Positions 20,581-30,200 of a DNA stretch of 64,000 bases are shown piece by piece (position 1 is the stretch's first letter; the number at the start of each line of letters is the position of its first letter). This DNA is from a virus, in the IMG/VR virus record IMGVR_UViG_3300027741_002766, positions 1 through 64,000 of that record. One strand, written 5' to 3'. The translations under genes and the position numbers were made by a program. Below the pieces are notes generated by a model. The model saw only the letters and a program-made list of their open reading frames with translations. It was not told the DNA's origin and ran no database searches.

Positions 20581-21590
20581 ATCTGCATTTTTACAGTTAC
20601 AATCTCATCATTGTATAGTTTTGGCAGTTGCTGCCAAAACCATTCATGGTTATGTACTATTTTGGGCCAAACGTGTTGTTTAATTTTTGTTAGTTCCGCC
20701 AAACTTAAATCGCATAGCCTTTGTGTTTCTTTCAGCAGGTGTTCGAATCTCAGTTGTGGATTTTCTATCTGGTCATAACTTTCGTCTAACACATCCTCAA
20801 ATGTCTGAAACCCTAAACTGAGAAGTTTATCAAGGGCACCTGCGGAACTGAATAACAAAAAAGGGTGACCGTATGCCAATGGTTTCATACATTTTTCCGT
20901 GAAAAATGCATCAAAGTTTTCGTTTATATATGTTTCATTTACAAAAGATACACATGTATGCTGATAAAAAAAGATCTCACCAATGGACCAATCATTGGTA
21001 CCGGCAAATTGATCTGATGGTATTTTCATTGGTAACATTTGATAAATTTTTTCTAAATCAAGACCTTGATTGAACCATGTATCACCAATGATTCCATTGG
21101 TTTGGTCGTAAATACCTTTTACACCATCACCAAATCGATCAGTACACCAATAACTGAAATAAAAATCATCTAGCAAATTAAATTTTACTAAAAATTGCAT
21201 CAATGCTTGTCTATTCCATTGTGCTCGATTGTTCAATGATAGAAACTTTTTTTTCAGATCATCTGAATGATCGTACAAGTTGCTGTATACTAAATTGTTT
21301 GAATAATATGCATAAGCATATTTCAATTTGATGAACTTACAATTGTACTTTTGTTCTAGTTCCGTTGTGGGGTAATCTCGATGAACAATTAATATTGTAA
21401 AACTATCTTTAAAATATTCAAGAGTCTCTATCACCTGGGGCAGATTAAACGCTTCACCAAAGCAGGAATAAATTACCATTGGTTGTTTTTTGTAATTTTT
21501 AATTTCTCCATGATAATTTGAACAAACCAAAACGTCCGAGGATGCAAACTCGGCGATTTCTTTATAGGGATCGGGCTGTATTACGAGCAT
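20511..21590 (-). CDS. TEK-family glycosyltransferase-like protein (copy 3)
   Basis: 359 residues. The conserved block is FFTEKCMKPLAYGHPFLLFS, then LGFQTFEDVLDESYD, and VHNHEWF near the C-terminus. More AT-rich than copies 1 and 2. It overlaps the carbamoyltransferase stop by 10 bp, so it is read from the same transcript and is the last gene of the minus-strand run before the convergent pair. Confidence 0.68.
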   Translation of the reverse strand: MLVIQPDPYKEIAEFASSDVLVCSNYHGEIKNYKKQPMVIYSCFGEAFNLPQVIETLEYFKDSFTILIVHRDYPTTELEQKYNCKFIKLKYAYAYYSNNLVYSNLYDHSDDLKKKFLSLNNRAQWNRQALMQFLVKFNLLDDFYFSYWCTDRFGDGVKGIYDQTNGIIGDTWFNQGLDLEKIYQMLPMKIPSDQFAGTNDWSIGEIFFYQHTCVSFVNETYINENFDAFFTEKCMKPLAYGHPFLLFSSAGALDKLLSLGFQTFEDVLDESYDQIENPQLRFEHLLKETQRLCDLSLAELTKIKQHVWPKIVHNHEWFWQQLPKLYNDEIVTVKMQIQDLLTQSTTDSSLCRIPATKTW

Positions 21591-23059
21591 ACCTTTACAC
21601 CGTATAACTTTTCAAAACGATCTGCGTCAGCACGATCATTCACCATGGGTTCACCGCGTATGTTTAAACTGGTGTTGAGCAACATAGGACACCCTGTCAA
21701 CACATACCACTTCTCTAGCAGTTGTCTGATGCCTGAACCGTCTCGCGCCACCGTTTGTACTCGACTGGAGCCATCAACGTGACAAATAGCAGGAGTAAGG
21801 TCAGGCTGGCGACAACGAGCGACTGACTGCATATAAGGACTATGATGCCAACCCACTGGCATATCAAAATACTGGTCAGCCACCTCAGCCAGTATGACCG
21901 GGGCGAATGGCCTGAACTGTTGTCTACGTTTGATTGCATTTACTTGCTCCTTGATCTCGCTGCCTCTAGGGTCTGCAAGGAGGCTACGGTTTCCCAGTGC
22001 TCTGGGGCCGAACTCGGCTCTGCCTGAGGCAACTCCAACAATTCGTTCAGTAAGAAGCCGATCCAAAAGGCCATTAACGGGATAAGGGCCAGGAATATCA
22101 TGCCCCAGAAAAGCGTTTCGCCAGTTAACTCTATGCCCATGAGCCAAAGCGGCAGCACCAAGGCTAGAGCCGGCGTCACCAGGGCAAGGCATAATCCAAA
22201 TATTCGCAAAGTATTCTCCTAAAAAACGATTGGCACTGCAATTCAGCGCCACTCCACCCATATATACCAGATTCTCGCTAAAACCTAGATTCCTAGCACG
22301 AATCATTACTTGTCTGATAAGATCCTCTGCTACCATTTGTCCGGCTGCCGCAATGTTTTCGTCGCTGGAATATTCCAGAAACTCCTGACTCATGCCTGTG
22401 TGAAAGTTGTGTCGCAAACGCAGTTCACGTTCGTCTGCTATCACGTGTTCACGCATGTCATGATACCAGATGTTCCGGCCCCATGCAGCCATGCCCATGG
22501 TAATGTATTCTTCGTCCAGTGGATGTAGGCCCACACGCTGAGTAACTGCACTATAGAACAGGCCAATTGAGTGTGGATAGACCTGACGCCACAGTCTCTT
22601 GTACTTGGCCCGTCCCGATCGATCATATTCTGCATCCCATATGCTTATGGTGTCCCACTCACCTATGGCATCAATTACTATCACAGTGGCACGTTCAAAC
22701 GGTGAGGTCTGAAAGCCCGCTGCCGCATGCGATAGATGATGATTGTAACTGTGTACACGTTCAGGTTCAATTTGACCGCCCAATTGCCGTTGTAATATTT
22801 GCCGGGTGGTAATTTTATCCCATTCAATGCCTTGGCCTGCGTACCATTGTCTGAATTGTTTGTTCCAAGGGCGTTCATAGTAGGCCACCGTTTCGGGACC
22901 ATACTCCGAGACTTCATCTAGCAAGCCCTGACAAAAGTCAGCGTCATTTTTCTTTTTTGAATAACGTTCACTATGGCCAGCAAACAGAATCTCGCCGTCA
23001 GGTGAGATCACTGTGGCGGCTGCATCATGAAAGCCCGCAGAGATACCTAAGATATTCAT
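21581..23059 (-). CDS. O-carbamoyltransferase, NodU/CmcH family
   Basis: 492 residues. It begins with NILGISAGFHDAAATVI, the family's Kae1-like N-terminus. The metal-binding HHLSHAAAGF is at 107-116, VYMGGVALNCSANR in the middle, and RAEFGPRALGNRSLLADPR marks the second domain, with LNTSLNIRGEPMV near the end. It transfers a carbamoyl group from carbamoyl phosphate via carbamoyl-AMP to a hydroxyl, commonly of a sugar. It is somewhat shorter than typical (about 550-600) but all motifs are present. Start overlaps the tiny peptide upstream (ATGA). Confidence 0.92.
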   Translation of the reverse strand: MNILGISAGFHDAAATVISPDGEILFAGHSERYSKKKNDADFCQGLLDEVSEYGPETVAYYERPWNKQFRQWYAGQGIEWDKITTRQILQRQLGGQIEPERVHSYNHHLSHAAAGFQTSPFERATVIVIDAIGEWDTISIWDAEYDRSGRAKYKRLWRQVYPHSIGLFYSAVTQRVGLHPLDEEYITMGMAAWGRNIWYHDMREHVIADERELRLRHNFHTGMSQEFLEYSSDENIAAAGQMVAEDLIRQVMIRARNLGFSENLVYMGGVALNCSANRFLGEYFANIWIMPCPGDAGSSLGAAALAHGHRVNWRNAFLGHDIPGPYPVNGLLDRLLTERIVGVASGRAEFGPRALGNRSLLADPRGSEIKEQVNAIKRRQQFRPFAPVILAEVADQYFDMPVGWHHSPYMQSVARCRQPDLTPAICHVDGSSRVQTVARDGSGIRQLLEKWYVLTGCPMLLNTSLNIRGEPMVNDRADADRFEKLYGVKVCS

Positions 23060-23157
23060 TTGTAAATAAACGGGTCGCGTTTGCGCAACTCTTTTAATTT
23101 TTTACGATAACGAATCTCTAGTGTGATTCTTGACCAAAGTCTGCCAATCCAATTCAT
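23056..23157 (-). CDS. 33-residue basic peptide A
   Basis: A tiny frame, overlapping by ATGA both with the gene before (23154-23693) and with the carbamoyltransferase after. It begins MNWIGRLWSRITLEIRYR and ends KELRKRDPFIYK. It is closely related to peptide B (23686-23793): both share MNW, RITLEI, YR, L-K-x-L-R and DP[FY]IY. Strongly basic amphipathic helix with an aromatic C-terminal tail. The duplication and the position show selection on the product. It could be a small subunit or adaptor of the carbamoyltransferase, or a substrate peptide. Confidence 0.75.
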   Translation of the reverse strand: MNWIGRLWSRITLEIRYRKKLKELRKRDPFIYK

Positions 23158-23693
23158 TTAGATTTCTCCTTGTGATATTTGTCAAAAGTATTTTGACGTC
23201 TTACTACTACATCATTGTAGTGTTGCGTTGACCAATTGCTGTAATAATCTGTTTTTAGCAACATTAAATGTCCATCAATAACGTCACTTAATTTATTGAT
23301 TATTACTATAAAATACGGCCGATTAGAAAACAATCCCGGATATTGACTGTGACTACCAACTGCTTTACCATACTGCAAATAATAATCGTATGGAATAGTT
23401 TGTTTGTTCAAATACTTGATCCACCATTTAATTGGATAGAACCAACGAACATGATGCGGGAAAACTAGAATTCTTGTATTCAACTTATTACCGTCAATGA
23501 GATTCTGTGTTTGAGTTTTTATAAATTGCTTAATACCACCACTGACGTAAACTTTTACATCTAATAGTTGTTGTAATCTAGCCGCCCGAGCAAACGGACA
23601 CGGAGGAAATTTATAATTATAAAATGCATGTGGTTTTTCTACGTAATTTTTTACCCAATTCCAGATGTCTTGTTCTATATTGAGTTTAATCAT
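23154..23693 (-). CDS. unknown protein, CPFA motif
   Basis: 179 residues (MIKLNIEQDIWNWVKNYVEK...). The early run PPCPFARAARLQQLLDVKVY recalls DUF1415-like proteins, in which a similar CPFA motif follows a helix with Trp. The rest is aromatic-rich. It lies between the two tiny peptides and overlaps both, so it belongs to the same translationally coupled unit. Role unknown. Confidence 0.65.
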   Translation of the reverse strand: MIKLNIEQDIWNWVKNYVEKPHAFYNYKFPPCPFARAARLQQLLDVKVYVSGGIKQFIKTQTQNLIDGNKLNTRILVFPHHVRWFYPIKWWIKYLNKQTIPYDYYLQYGKAVGSHSQYPGLFSNRPYFIVIINKLSDVIDGHLMLLKTDYYSNWSTQHYNDVVVRRQNTFDKYHKEKSK

Positions 23694-23793
23694 AGATATA
23701 AGGATCTTTATCTCTGAGTTTTTTTAATCGTCGGGTACGACGATACTGTATTTCTAGTGTGATTCTTGCACAAAGTCTTTTGACCCAATTCAT
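23686..23793 (-). CDS. 35-residue basic peptide B
   Basis: A paralogue of peptide A: MNWVKRLCARITLEIQYR at the start and LRDKDPYIYD at the end. Starts with an ATGA overlap on the 345-residue gene and overlaps the 179-residue gene by 8 bp. It has one cysteine that A lacks. The two copies are about half identical, so the duplication is old and both are maintained. Confidence 0.75.
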   Translation of the reverse strand: MNWVKRLCARITLEIQYRRTRRLKKLRDKDPYIYD

Positions 23794-24827
23794 TTCATGC
23801 TCCTAATTTGTTGTTCTGCGTAGTCTGGATCACTCCAGCGATAGTTGTATGTAGCCTGAGCAGTACTGGTGCGGATGGAATACACATCCTGATGCGCCAG
23901 AAGTTGACTGTATATCATTTCCCAGTTTTCCGTACCAAATGACCTTTGTAGATCAACTTGCCCGACCTGAGGGTGGCCGATTGTAAGACTCGGTTCAGTT
24001 GGATCGAATCCATTCCGTTCAAGCCATTCTCGAAATTCAGCCAATCGCTGGATTTGCCAATGGTATGCGCTGGGATCACGGGCCCATTCAATATCAAAGT
24101 CACCTGCCGCTTGAGTCTGACCACGTAGTCCCGTAGTAACCAGTTCACCAATGCGCGAATCCCTGCCCTCATCGCAAAATACCTCCCAATGGTGCTTGCC
24201 CACTGCTTTATTTACACCCACATACACACCACCTGTTTTTCTGTTGATAGAGTTGATGCCGAATAGTTCCAGATCAGATTCTTCTAACTCATAACGAGGT
24301 GCATTTAACCAGCACATGAGTTGGCTGGGTCTACGCCATTCAGGTGCAGTTCGTGCTTTGCGTATGCTGAGGATTGAACTTTCGAGTTCATGACACAACA
24401 GGTTTAGTTGTCTTATGTGCCATCGTGTGTAATTGTCTGCTGCCAGATAATAAGGGCTTAATGCGCCTGCGGTGCCTTGCAAATCTTCAAAGTAACGATG
24501 CAGTTGATTCATTTTGTCATGAGCAATGCCGTCATCACTGGCTATTGTGTTGGCTGGAGAGAAAAAATCTGATATGGTATACTGTATGTTTGAAGAATTT
24601 ACAGCGTGTATACTACGATTGATTTGAGTACACAGGTATTCTGGACCACGAACACTCTCTGCCCAGCCCAGCCAACAGTAGTTTTTTTCTAAATGTAAAT
24701 CTGTTTTGATAATGTCATTCAGTGCAGTCAGCCATTTGCGGCTGAGGCTGTTGTCTGCGACGTCTATATATACAGTTAAAATTTTATCATCTGCACTGCG
24801 CAGATCCATTTCGATTTGATCAAGCAA
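23790..24827 (-). CDS. unknown protein of the modification island
   Basis: 345 residues, soluble, with an N-terminal domain starting ILTVYIDVADNSLSRKWL and a C-terminal region with GKHHWEVFCDEGRDSRIGEL and WQIQRLAEFREWLERNGFDP. I do not recognise a family. It overlaps the radical SAM gene upstream by 8 bp and peptide B downstream by ATGA, so it is an integral part of the operon. Confidence 0.65.
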   Translation of the reverse strand: MLDQIEMDLRSADDKILTVYIDVADNSLSRKWLTALNDIIKTDLHLEKNYCWLGWAESVRGPEYLCTQINRSIHAVNSSNIQYTISDFFSPANTIASDDGIAHDKMNQLHRYFEDLQGTAGALSPYYLAADNYTRWHIRQLNLLCHELESSILSIRKARTAPEWRRPSQLMCWLNAPRYELEESDLELFGINSINRKTGGVYVGVNKAVGKHHWEVFCDEGRDSRIGELVTTGLRGQTQAAGDFDIEWARDPSAYHWQIQRLAEFREWLERNGFDPTEPSLTIGHPQVGQVDLQRSFGTENWEMIYSQLLAHQDVYSIRTSTAQATYNYRWSDPDYAEQQIRSMK

Positions 24828-26109
24828 TTTTCATCCACCATTCTAATATGTCTGGGCGTGAGCCCAAGATGTCTGTCATTGTCACTTTTTGTGTGCGTAT
24901 TTGTTCTAATTGTAACACACGAGCCTTGCCTTTTGCAAGAGCCGCTTGATACGTCGCCGGCCACTGTTCCGCAAACGTGGGCCGAGTTTTTAATTGTAGC
25001 AGTACATCACGCATGGCACCTGCGGAGCGGCCTGCTAGTTCGTCAACCCATGGGTCCAACAAGCGTCTAGGCAATGCCAGTGGACTCAATACAATATCTG
25101 GACTGAAACTAAATATGACCTTGGCCAACAGTTGTACCCCATACGTCTGTGATAATCTCTCCATTGCATCAACTTCGAACATGCCAGGCAGTGTGAGTGT
25201 AAAATCAAGACGCATTTGTCTAGGGTTTGTTACGTACTGTAGGCCGTGTTCAAAATTACTGATGAACTGTTTGTAATCCAATCCTGTACGAATATATTCC
25301 CCAATCTCGTTAGTTCCATCCAGACTAGCACATATCTGCCAATCTCTAACATGACTGAGAATATCCCCAAAAAGATCCAGGCCCCTATGACTAATTCTAC
25401 TTAGGTTAGTATTATATCTTGCATAAAGTCCGGGTCCATCTCCTAGTTCAATAATGCGCTTCATGTAGCGCCAATGCTGTTCATACATTAGCGGTTCGCC
25501 ACCCACCCAGTATACTTCTTCTACCAGGTGTTGTTCCACAGCCGCACTGAATTCGGCCTCAACTTGATTTTGCTGGAATAATTGTATTGCTCCGCGTATG
25601 TCGTTTCGCATCCAATTGTTTTTGGGATTAGCCCAGTTGACCATGTTGTTCTGTTTTTGTTCACTCTCCCAGGCTGAGGATAGCATGTCTCCGCAAGTAC
25701 GGCATTTAAAGTTACACAAGTTGCTGAACCTATAATCCCATGAAACAGGGCGCATATGAGTCGATCCATCTGAGTCAGTGCTATCCCATATTTCGTCAAG
25801 TCTTCCTTGGAACAGGTGCCAAAAATAATCGCGGTATACGGATACATTGAGTAGTCGGTCATTGCATACTTCACATTCGGGTAAGGTTTCTCCTGCCATC
25901 ATTCGTCTACGCACACTCTTCATGTGTTCACTATTCCAGTGCTGTTCAAGAGTCAAAGGAATATATCGCCCGGTGCCTGATGCAGTGTCAATATACTGTT
26001 CAAAGTTCTGTGCAGGTTCTCTCGACGCACAGCACATTCTACGCTCGGTCTGCGGGCTTAGATAGGTATGCACCCAGGGTGCCAGGCACATGGTATCAGG
26101 TTTCTGCAT
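24820..26109 (-). CDS. Twitch-domain radical SAM protein (copy 1)
   Basis: 429 residues. The radical SAM cluster motif CNFKCRTC uses C132, C136 and C139, and VGGEPLM is the SAM-binding GGEP motif. An N-terminal auxiliary module precedes it: C8 in MCLAPW, C26-C27, and C79/C82 in CEVC, matching the N-terminal Twitch arrangement that binds a second iron-sulfur cluster. The family (N_Twi_rSAM) has no assigned reaction to my knowledge. Five copies occur in this island, each next to glycosyltransferase-like or SGNH genes, pointing to modification of sugars or peptides. Confidence 0.85.
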   Translation of the reverse strand: MQKPDTMCLAPWVHTYLSPQTERRMCCASREPAQNFEQYIDTASGTGRYIPLTLEQHWNSEHMKSVRRRMMAGETLPECEVCNDRLLNVSVYRDYFWHLFQGRLDEIWDSTDSDGSTHMRPVSWDYRFSNLCNFKCRTCGDMLSSAWESEQKQNNMVNWANPKNNWMRNDIRGAIQLFQQNQVEAEFSAAVEQHLVEEVYWVGGEPLMYEQHWRYMKRIIELGDGPGLYARYNTNLSRISHRGLDLFGDILSHVRDWQICASLDGTNEIGEYIRTGLDYKQFISNFEHGLQYVTNPRQMRLDFTLTLPGMFEVDAMERLSQTYGVQLLAKVIFSFSPDIVLSPLALPRRLLDPWVDELAGRSAGAMRDVLLQLKTRPTFAEQWPATYQAALAKGKARVLQLEQIRTQKVTMTDILGSRPDILEWWMKIA

Positions 26110-26995
26110 ATTCTAATAAGGGTTCAATAATTTCTTCTACAATACGATCTTCTACTCTCTGCTGGTCAAAGAACAAATCGTGGTTATGTTGTAGTCGATC
26201 AATAGTAATAGCATCGTATGGCACAGGTTCAAAGTTGTCAATGTTTTTAATAACTGCATTCAATCGCTGATCAAAATCTTCTATATCATCATATGTCTCG
26301 TCGAATATGTTGTCGAAAGTTTCAAAGCCCATTTGCTTTAGTCTTTTCAAAGTATGTGATTGTCCAGCAATCAAAAATGGATGATAATAAGCACATGCCT
26401 TGAATGTTTTATCTGTTGGCCACCAACAACGACCCACCTGGTGTGTTTCTACAACTACACTGTAATAGGTGTCGTTATACCATTCGGGATTCATAAATCT
26501 TTGCCATTCAGGTAGTGATTTTTCTGCATCGTTTGGCAACTTTTTATCTTGATAACTCCAAACAAAATCGTCAAGTCTTGAACCCAGTGCGTTGACTATG
26601 ATATTTCTGTGTTCTTTTGCTCTATTGATTGGCATAAATGCTATTTTTTTATAACTTTTATCTGGAACATAGTTGTGGTATCCTAACGCTCTCCACCACA
26701 AACTTTCATTATACCAACACCAATTTCTGTTTGTTAATTCATAATAGTTGCTATTGAATTCTGCCTGAGGAATTTCCCATAAATTGTCGATGACAATTTT
26801 GTGTCCTTGACTATGCAATTCGTTTACAACAGGATCATTGACATTCATCCACCAAAAAACAAAAAGTGCGTTTTTATCATAGGTTTTTGTTTGATCGTAT
26901 GATTCAATATCAAAATATTCGCGCCACAGTGGTTCCAGATACCAACTTGTAAAACTAGTAAATTGTTCTGGTTGCAATATCAATTTAATTTTCAT
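26096..26995 (-). CDS. TEK-family glycosyltransferase-like protein (copy 4)
   Basis: 299 residues, the shortest copy. The block reads PTDKTFKACAYYHPFLIAGQ, so TEK is TDK here, then MGFETFDNIFDETYDDIED and LQHNHDLFF. The shorter N-terminus lacks much of the acceptor-side domain of copies 1-3. Overlaps neighbouring radical SAM genes on both sides, so it is made together with them. Confidence 0.65.
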   Translation of the reverse strand: MKIKLILQPEQFTSFTSWYLEPLWREYFDIESYDQTKTYDKNALFVFWWMNVNDPVVNELHSQGHKIVIDNLWEIPQAEFNSNYYELTNRNWCWYNESLWWRALGYHNYVPDKSYKKIAFMPINRAKEHRNIIVNALGSRLDDFVWSYQDKKLPNDAEKSLPEWQRFMNPEWYNDTYYSVVVETHQVGRCWWPTDKTFKACAYYHPFLIAGQSHTLKRLKQMGFETFDNIFDETYDDIEDFDQRLNAVIKNIDNFEPVPYDAITIDRLQHNHDLFFDQQRVEDRIVEEIIEPLLEYAET

Positions 26996-28187
26996 AATTA
27001 ATCAATTCAGCCAGTTCAGGAGCAACAGTTGCTAGATTCTGATTTCGCCATTGGTCTAATTTTTGTATTTGACGTCGAGTTTCACTGCCATCAGTCGACT
27101 CTCCCTGCATCATAAAATCCACAATACCTGCAAAATCTTGTTTGTATACTGTTTGAGCAGTGGTTAAATGTTTAGCAATGGCTTGTTTTGCTGTGTCAGG
27201 CAAGGCAGCGATAGAAAAATACCAGGCTTCGTGCATGATGTTCCAATACACAAAATCAAAGCCTTGTACACTGATCCAATGCGCCAACTGATCAATGTAA
27301 CGCACATTGAATATGTTTACTGTAGAGCAACATTGTAATTGAATGTTGGTATACTGCTGCCGCAGTTGACGGAAAAGTTCAATGTTTCGTTGCACGTCTG
27401 TCCACTTGGCTCCTGTGCGCTGATATTCAAATCGTTCGCATAAGTCATCAATTGAGAATGCAATCTCTACTGTTTTGAAATGCTTCCAAATGTGTTCAGC
27501 CGCCGCGGGCCATTGTGTGCCATTTGTGTTGTAGTGTATTTCCACTTGATGTGCTATACCACGGTCCACTATGCCTTGCAACATTTCAAAATGTTCCTCA
27601 ATCATGAATGGCTCGCCGCCAGTGAATTCAATGTAGCGAATGTCATTCAACACTGAATCAATTTCGGTCCAAAATTGTGCGTTCTCTCTGGGCCAACGTC
27701 CGGCTTTTAGCATTTGATAGGCGAAACTTGTTTTACTGTGTGCTTCTACAGAATTGGCAATTTCTTCCACAGCAAAACTGCTACTGCTCCAAGATCCACA
27801 TATACGACATTTCAAGTTGCAGATGTTGCCCAGTTTTAAATCCAAGAACATCAATGGTTTGGCTGCCTGAGTCCATTCAGAACTGATGCCCATGTGTTTG
27901 AGTCTATCCAGAGTGTGCAGGCGTTTTGAGACACGTCCGGCATCTTCTTCTGCCCAGCATTTGCGGCACGTGGCTGGTCGTTGACCGGCTAGGAATGCCT
28001 GGCGCAATTGATACATGTATTCACTATTTTGAATCGCTTTAAAATCAGCAGACTTCAAGTTGAACTTGACACTATTACTGTCCACAATCTCGTCATCAGC
28101 AAGACAGCAGGGTCTCACTGTGCCAATGGGGCTGGCTTCTAAACTGATCCAAGGCAATACGCAAAATTTAGGGTGTGGGATATTCAT
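26985..28187 (-). CDS. Twitch-domain radical SAM protein (copy 2)
   Basis: 400 residues. CNLKCRIC (C123, C127, C130), TGGEPFM, and an N-terminal auxiliary module FCVLPW, PCC (27-28) and CRKC (74-77). Intact in every motif. It overlaps copy 4 of the TEK family and the SGNH gene at 28168, so one radical SAM enzyme, one glycosyltransferase-like and one SGNH protein are directly coupled here. Confidence 0.87.
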   Translation of the reverse strand: MNIPHPKFCVLPWISLEASPIGTVRPCCLADDEIVDSNSVKFNLKSADFKAIQNSEYMYQLRQAFLAGQRPATCRKCWAEEDAGRVSKRLHTLDRLKHMGISSEWTQAAKPLMFLDLKLGNICNLKCRICGSWSSSSFAVEEIANSVEAHSKTSFAYQMLKAGRWPRENAQFWTEIDSVLNDIRYIEFTGGEPFMIEEHFEMLQGIVDRGIAHQVEIHYNTNGTQWPAAAEHIWKHFKTVEIAFSIDDLCERFEYQRTGAKWTDVQRNIELFRQLRQQYTNIQLQCCSTVNIFNVRYIDQLAHWISVQGFDFVYWNIMHEAWYFSIAALPDTAKQAIAKHLTTAQTVYKQDFAGIVDFMMQGESTDGSETRRQIQKLDQWRNQNLATVAPELAELINYEN

Positions 28188-28941
28188 GTAATGCGCCTTG
28201 TTTTATCAATTCTGGTATGAGCACAGCCTGACACCACATTTCGTGCCCTTGGTGTGAAGGATGTAAATTGTCGTCTATTAAATAGTTATGTGCTCTTGCC
28301 CATGATCCTAGATATTTGTCATGATCATAAAAAAGCCAGGGTCCAGGGTCTAGCACCAATCCAAGTTTTTCAAGTTCTACTGCGTAATCAATCCATTGAT
28401 TGGTACCATCGCCAGGTGACCATAAATCTTGCCAGGCAGTATAGTAGAAAGTGTATCCTCGTTGTTGCAAATAATCAGTTAGTTGTGTCATTGCCAGCCA
28501 AGAAGTCAATGCCAGGCTTTGTTCATTTTGAAATTTTGTATAGTCTACCAGAGTTTTCGCAACAGCAGATCTATTGGGATTTTTGGCCCACCAGTTGCCA
28601 CCCAATACCAGTTCAGTACTTTTTGAGTAACTGTATGTGAACGGATAAGCATCTGCAAATTTGCTCAGTTCTGAACCAGTTATCCAGTCCACTCGTTCCA
28701 CTCCGCTCCACATGACAATGATCAGCAGTTCTGCAGGATCCGGGCAATGTTTTTCAATCCATAAGATGATACTATTTTTGATATGTGTGTTGCCTGCGCC
28801 GGGTATGCCTAAATTACAAATGTCCAGTCCTGCCCATGCAGCCAAATTGTTTCCCCAAGTGCAAGGCGTGTGATGATTATTATGTGTAAAACTACAACCA
28901 GACACTAGTAATTTTTTATACGACGACTCAAACGTTTTCAT
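28168..28941 (-). CDS. SGNH-like hydrolase of the island
   Basis: 257 residues. Block I is LLVSGCSFTHNNH with Ser in GCSF in place of GDS, the oxyanion block is NLGIPGAGNTHIKN, and the C-terminal NLHPSHQGH gives the catalytic His. SGNH proteins of this GCSFT type are frequent in phages and sugar clusters; esterase or acyl-transfer on glycans is likely. It overlaps radical SAM genes on both sides. Confidence 0.75.
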   Translation of the reverse strand: MKTFESSYKKLLVSGCSFTHNNHHTPCTWGNNLAAWAGLDICNLGIPGAGNTHIKNSIILWIEKHCPDPAELLIIVMWSGVERVDWITGSELSKFADAYPFTYSYSKSTELVLGGNWWAKNPNRSAVAKTLVDYTKFQNEQSLALTSWLAMTQLTDYLQQRGYTFYYTAWQDLWSPGDGTNQWIDYAVELEKLGLVLDPGPWLFYDHDKYLGSWARAHNYLIDDNLHPSHQGHEMWCQAVLIPELIKQGALHEYPTP

Positions 28942-30200
28942 TTCAATGCCCCTAATTCAGGCAATGCATGATACCATTTTTCATTTCTGATCTCGTCTAG
29001 TTCGTTGGTTTTACGCCAGAAGGTATCTATCAACTGTGTGTTGTCTGCGGCATTCATAAAGGCAATAGCACTTTCAAAACCTTGCGTGGCACGACCTAGC
29101 GGGTCTCTATCGCTGAGCCAACTCAAATGATTTAGGTATTTGGTGCTGAGTCTTTGTTTGTATTCTTGCGGAGCAATGTCTATTCTATAGTATGCAGGAT
29201 CTTGCAAGATGTTTACATTTAGATCTTGAGGTTGAATCAAGCCAGCGGCACACCATTCTCGATGAAAGTCTGGCAAGTGCCAGGCATTTAATATGCTGAG
29301 TGTAGGTGAGATATAGAAATCCACTTGCGGACATGTTGTAATCATTCGATGACGGTTTTGAACAACATCATACCACCGGGTACCTTTGCGTATGTATTCA
29401 GCGGTCGGGCCCAGGCCATCTAGACTGGCACCAACTGCCACACTCTTGAATTGTCGCCAATATTCAAATACTGAACGACCTTTTAGATCTGTGTGCGTGA
29501 AGTTGGTGTTGTAGATCAGTCGCACATCAAAGCGTCCACGTCGAACAAGTTCCTCTAAGATGTTGTAATGTTCTTCCATCAGCAGGGGTTCGCCGCCAGC
29601 AAAGTAGATTTGTTCTACATAGTCCAAGTGCGGTTCCAGTTGCGTCCACATGTCTGTTTCTGTGCGCCCTGCATAGTTTAATACTGTGTTGCGATCTCGC
29701 CATTCAGGACCTGCTAGTTTTGCTTGGTCTTGATACCATTGACTAGAGAAGATATGCCCGCATGATCTGCACTTTAAGTTGCAAAGATTACTGAAACGAA
29801 TGTCCCAGTAGGTCATTTCAAAAGGATTCTCTTCTAATTTCTTTATGTGATGTCCGTGATGTTTGTTGGCTGATCTGCGGCCCGAAAAGAAGCCCGACGC
29901 TTCTTGTTCATAACAGCGTGTGCAGGCCGCGTGTGGAGTTTCTGTCAGCATATCACCACGCAACTTCTGCATGGGCTCGCCTGTCCATATTTCTTCCAGA
30001 GTATTTGTTCTACAGTTGCCCACAACACCTGGTTTCATTTCAGCATGACAGCAGGGATAGGCCTCGCCGGTGGGATAAGCATGTAAATGTATCCAAGGAT
30101 AGATGCAGAATGTTCGTGAATCTTCTAATAAGAAACGCTCACGCTCAGTGAGTTCTGTTGGGCGCACTAGATCAGTTGAATTATACCGGTATTGAGTCAT
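28938..30200 (-). CDS. Twitch-domain radical SAM protein (copy 3)
   Basis: 420 residues. CNLKCRSC (C140, C144, C147), AGGEPLLM, N-terminal FCIYPW, PCC (50-51) and CTRC (93-96). A His-rich linker ANKHHGHHIKK sits before the core. It is the closest relative of copy 1 by motif (RFSNLCN in both). Overlaps copy 4 upstream by 20 bp. Confidence 0.87.
   Translation of the reverse strand: MTQYRYNSTDLVRPTELTERERFLLEDSRTFCIYPWIHLHAYPTGEAYPCCHAEMKPGVVGNCRTNTLEEIWTGEPMQKLRGDMLTETPHAACTRCYEQEASGFFSGRRSANKHHGHHIKKLEENPFEMTYWDIRFSNLCNLKCRSCGHIFSSQWYQDQAKLAGPEWRDRNTVLNYAGRTETDMWTQLEPHLDYVEQIYFAGGEPLLMEEHYNILEELVRRGRFDVRLIYNTNFTHTDLKGRSVFEYWRQFKSVAVGASLDGLGPTAEYIRKGTRWYDVVQNRHRMITTCPQVDFYISPTLSILNAWHLPDFHREWCAAGLIQPQDLNVNILQDPAYYRIDIAPQEYKQRLSTKYLNHLSWLSDRDPLGRATQGFESAIAFMNAADNTQLIDTFWRKTNELDEIRNEKWYHALPELGALK

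Noticed and set aside
21940-22209. 89-residue frame resembling a small membrane protein
   Set aside because: Fully inside the carbamoyltransferase gene on the same strand, over conserved motifs of that enzyme. Tempting because small membrane proteins accompany carbamoyltransferases, but it is best explained as a shadow.
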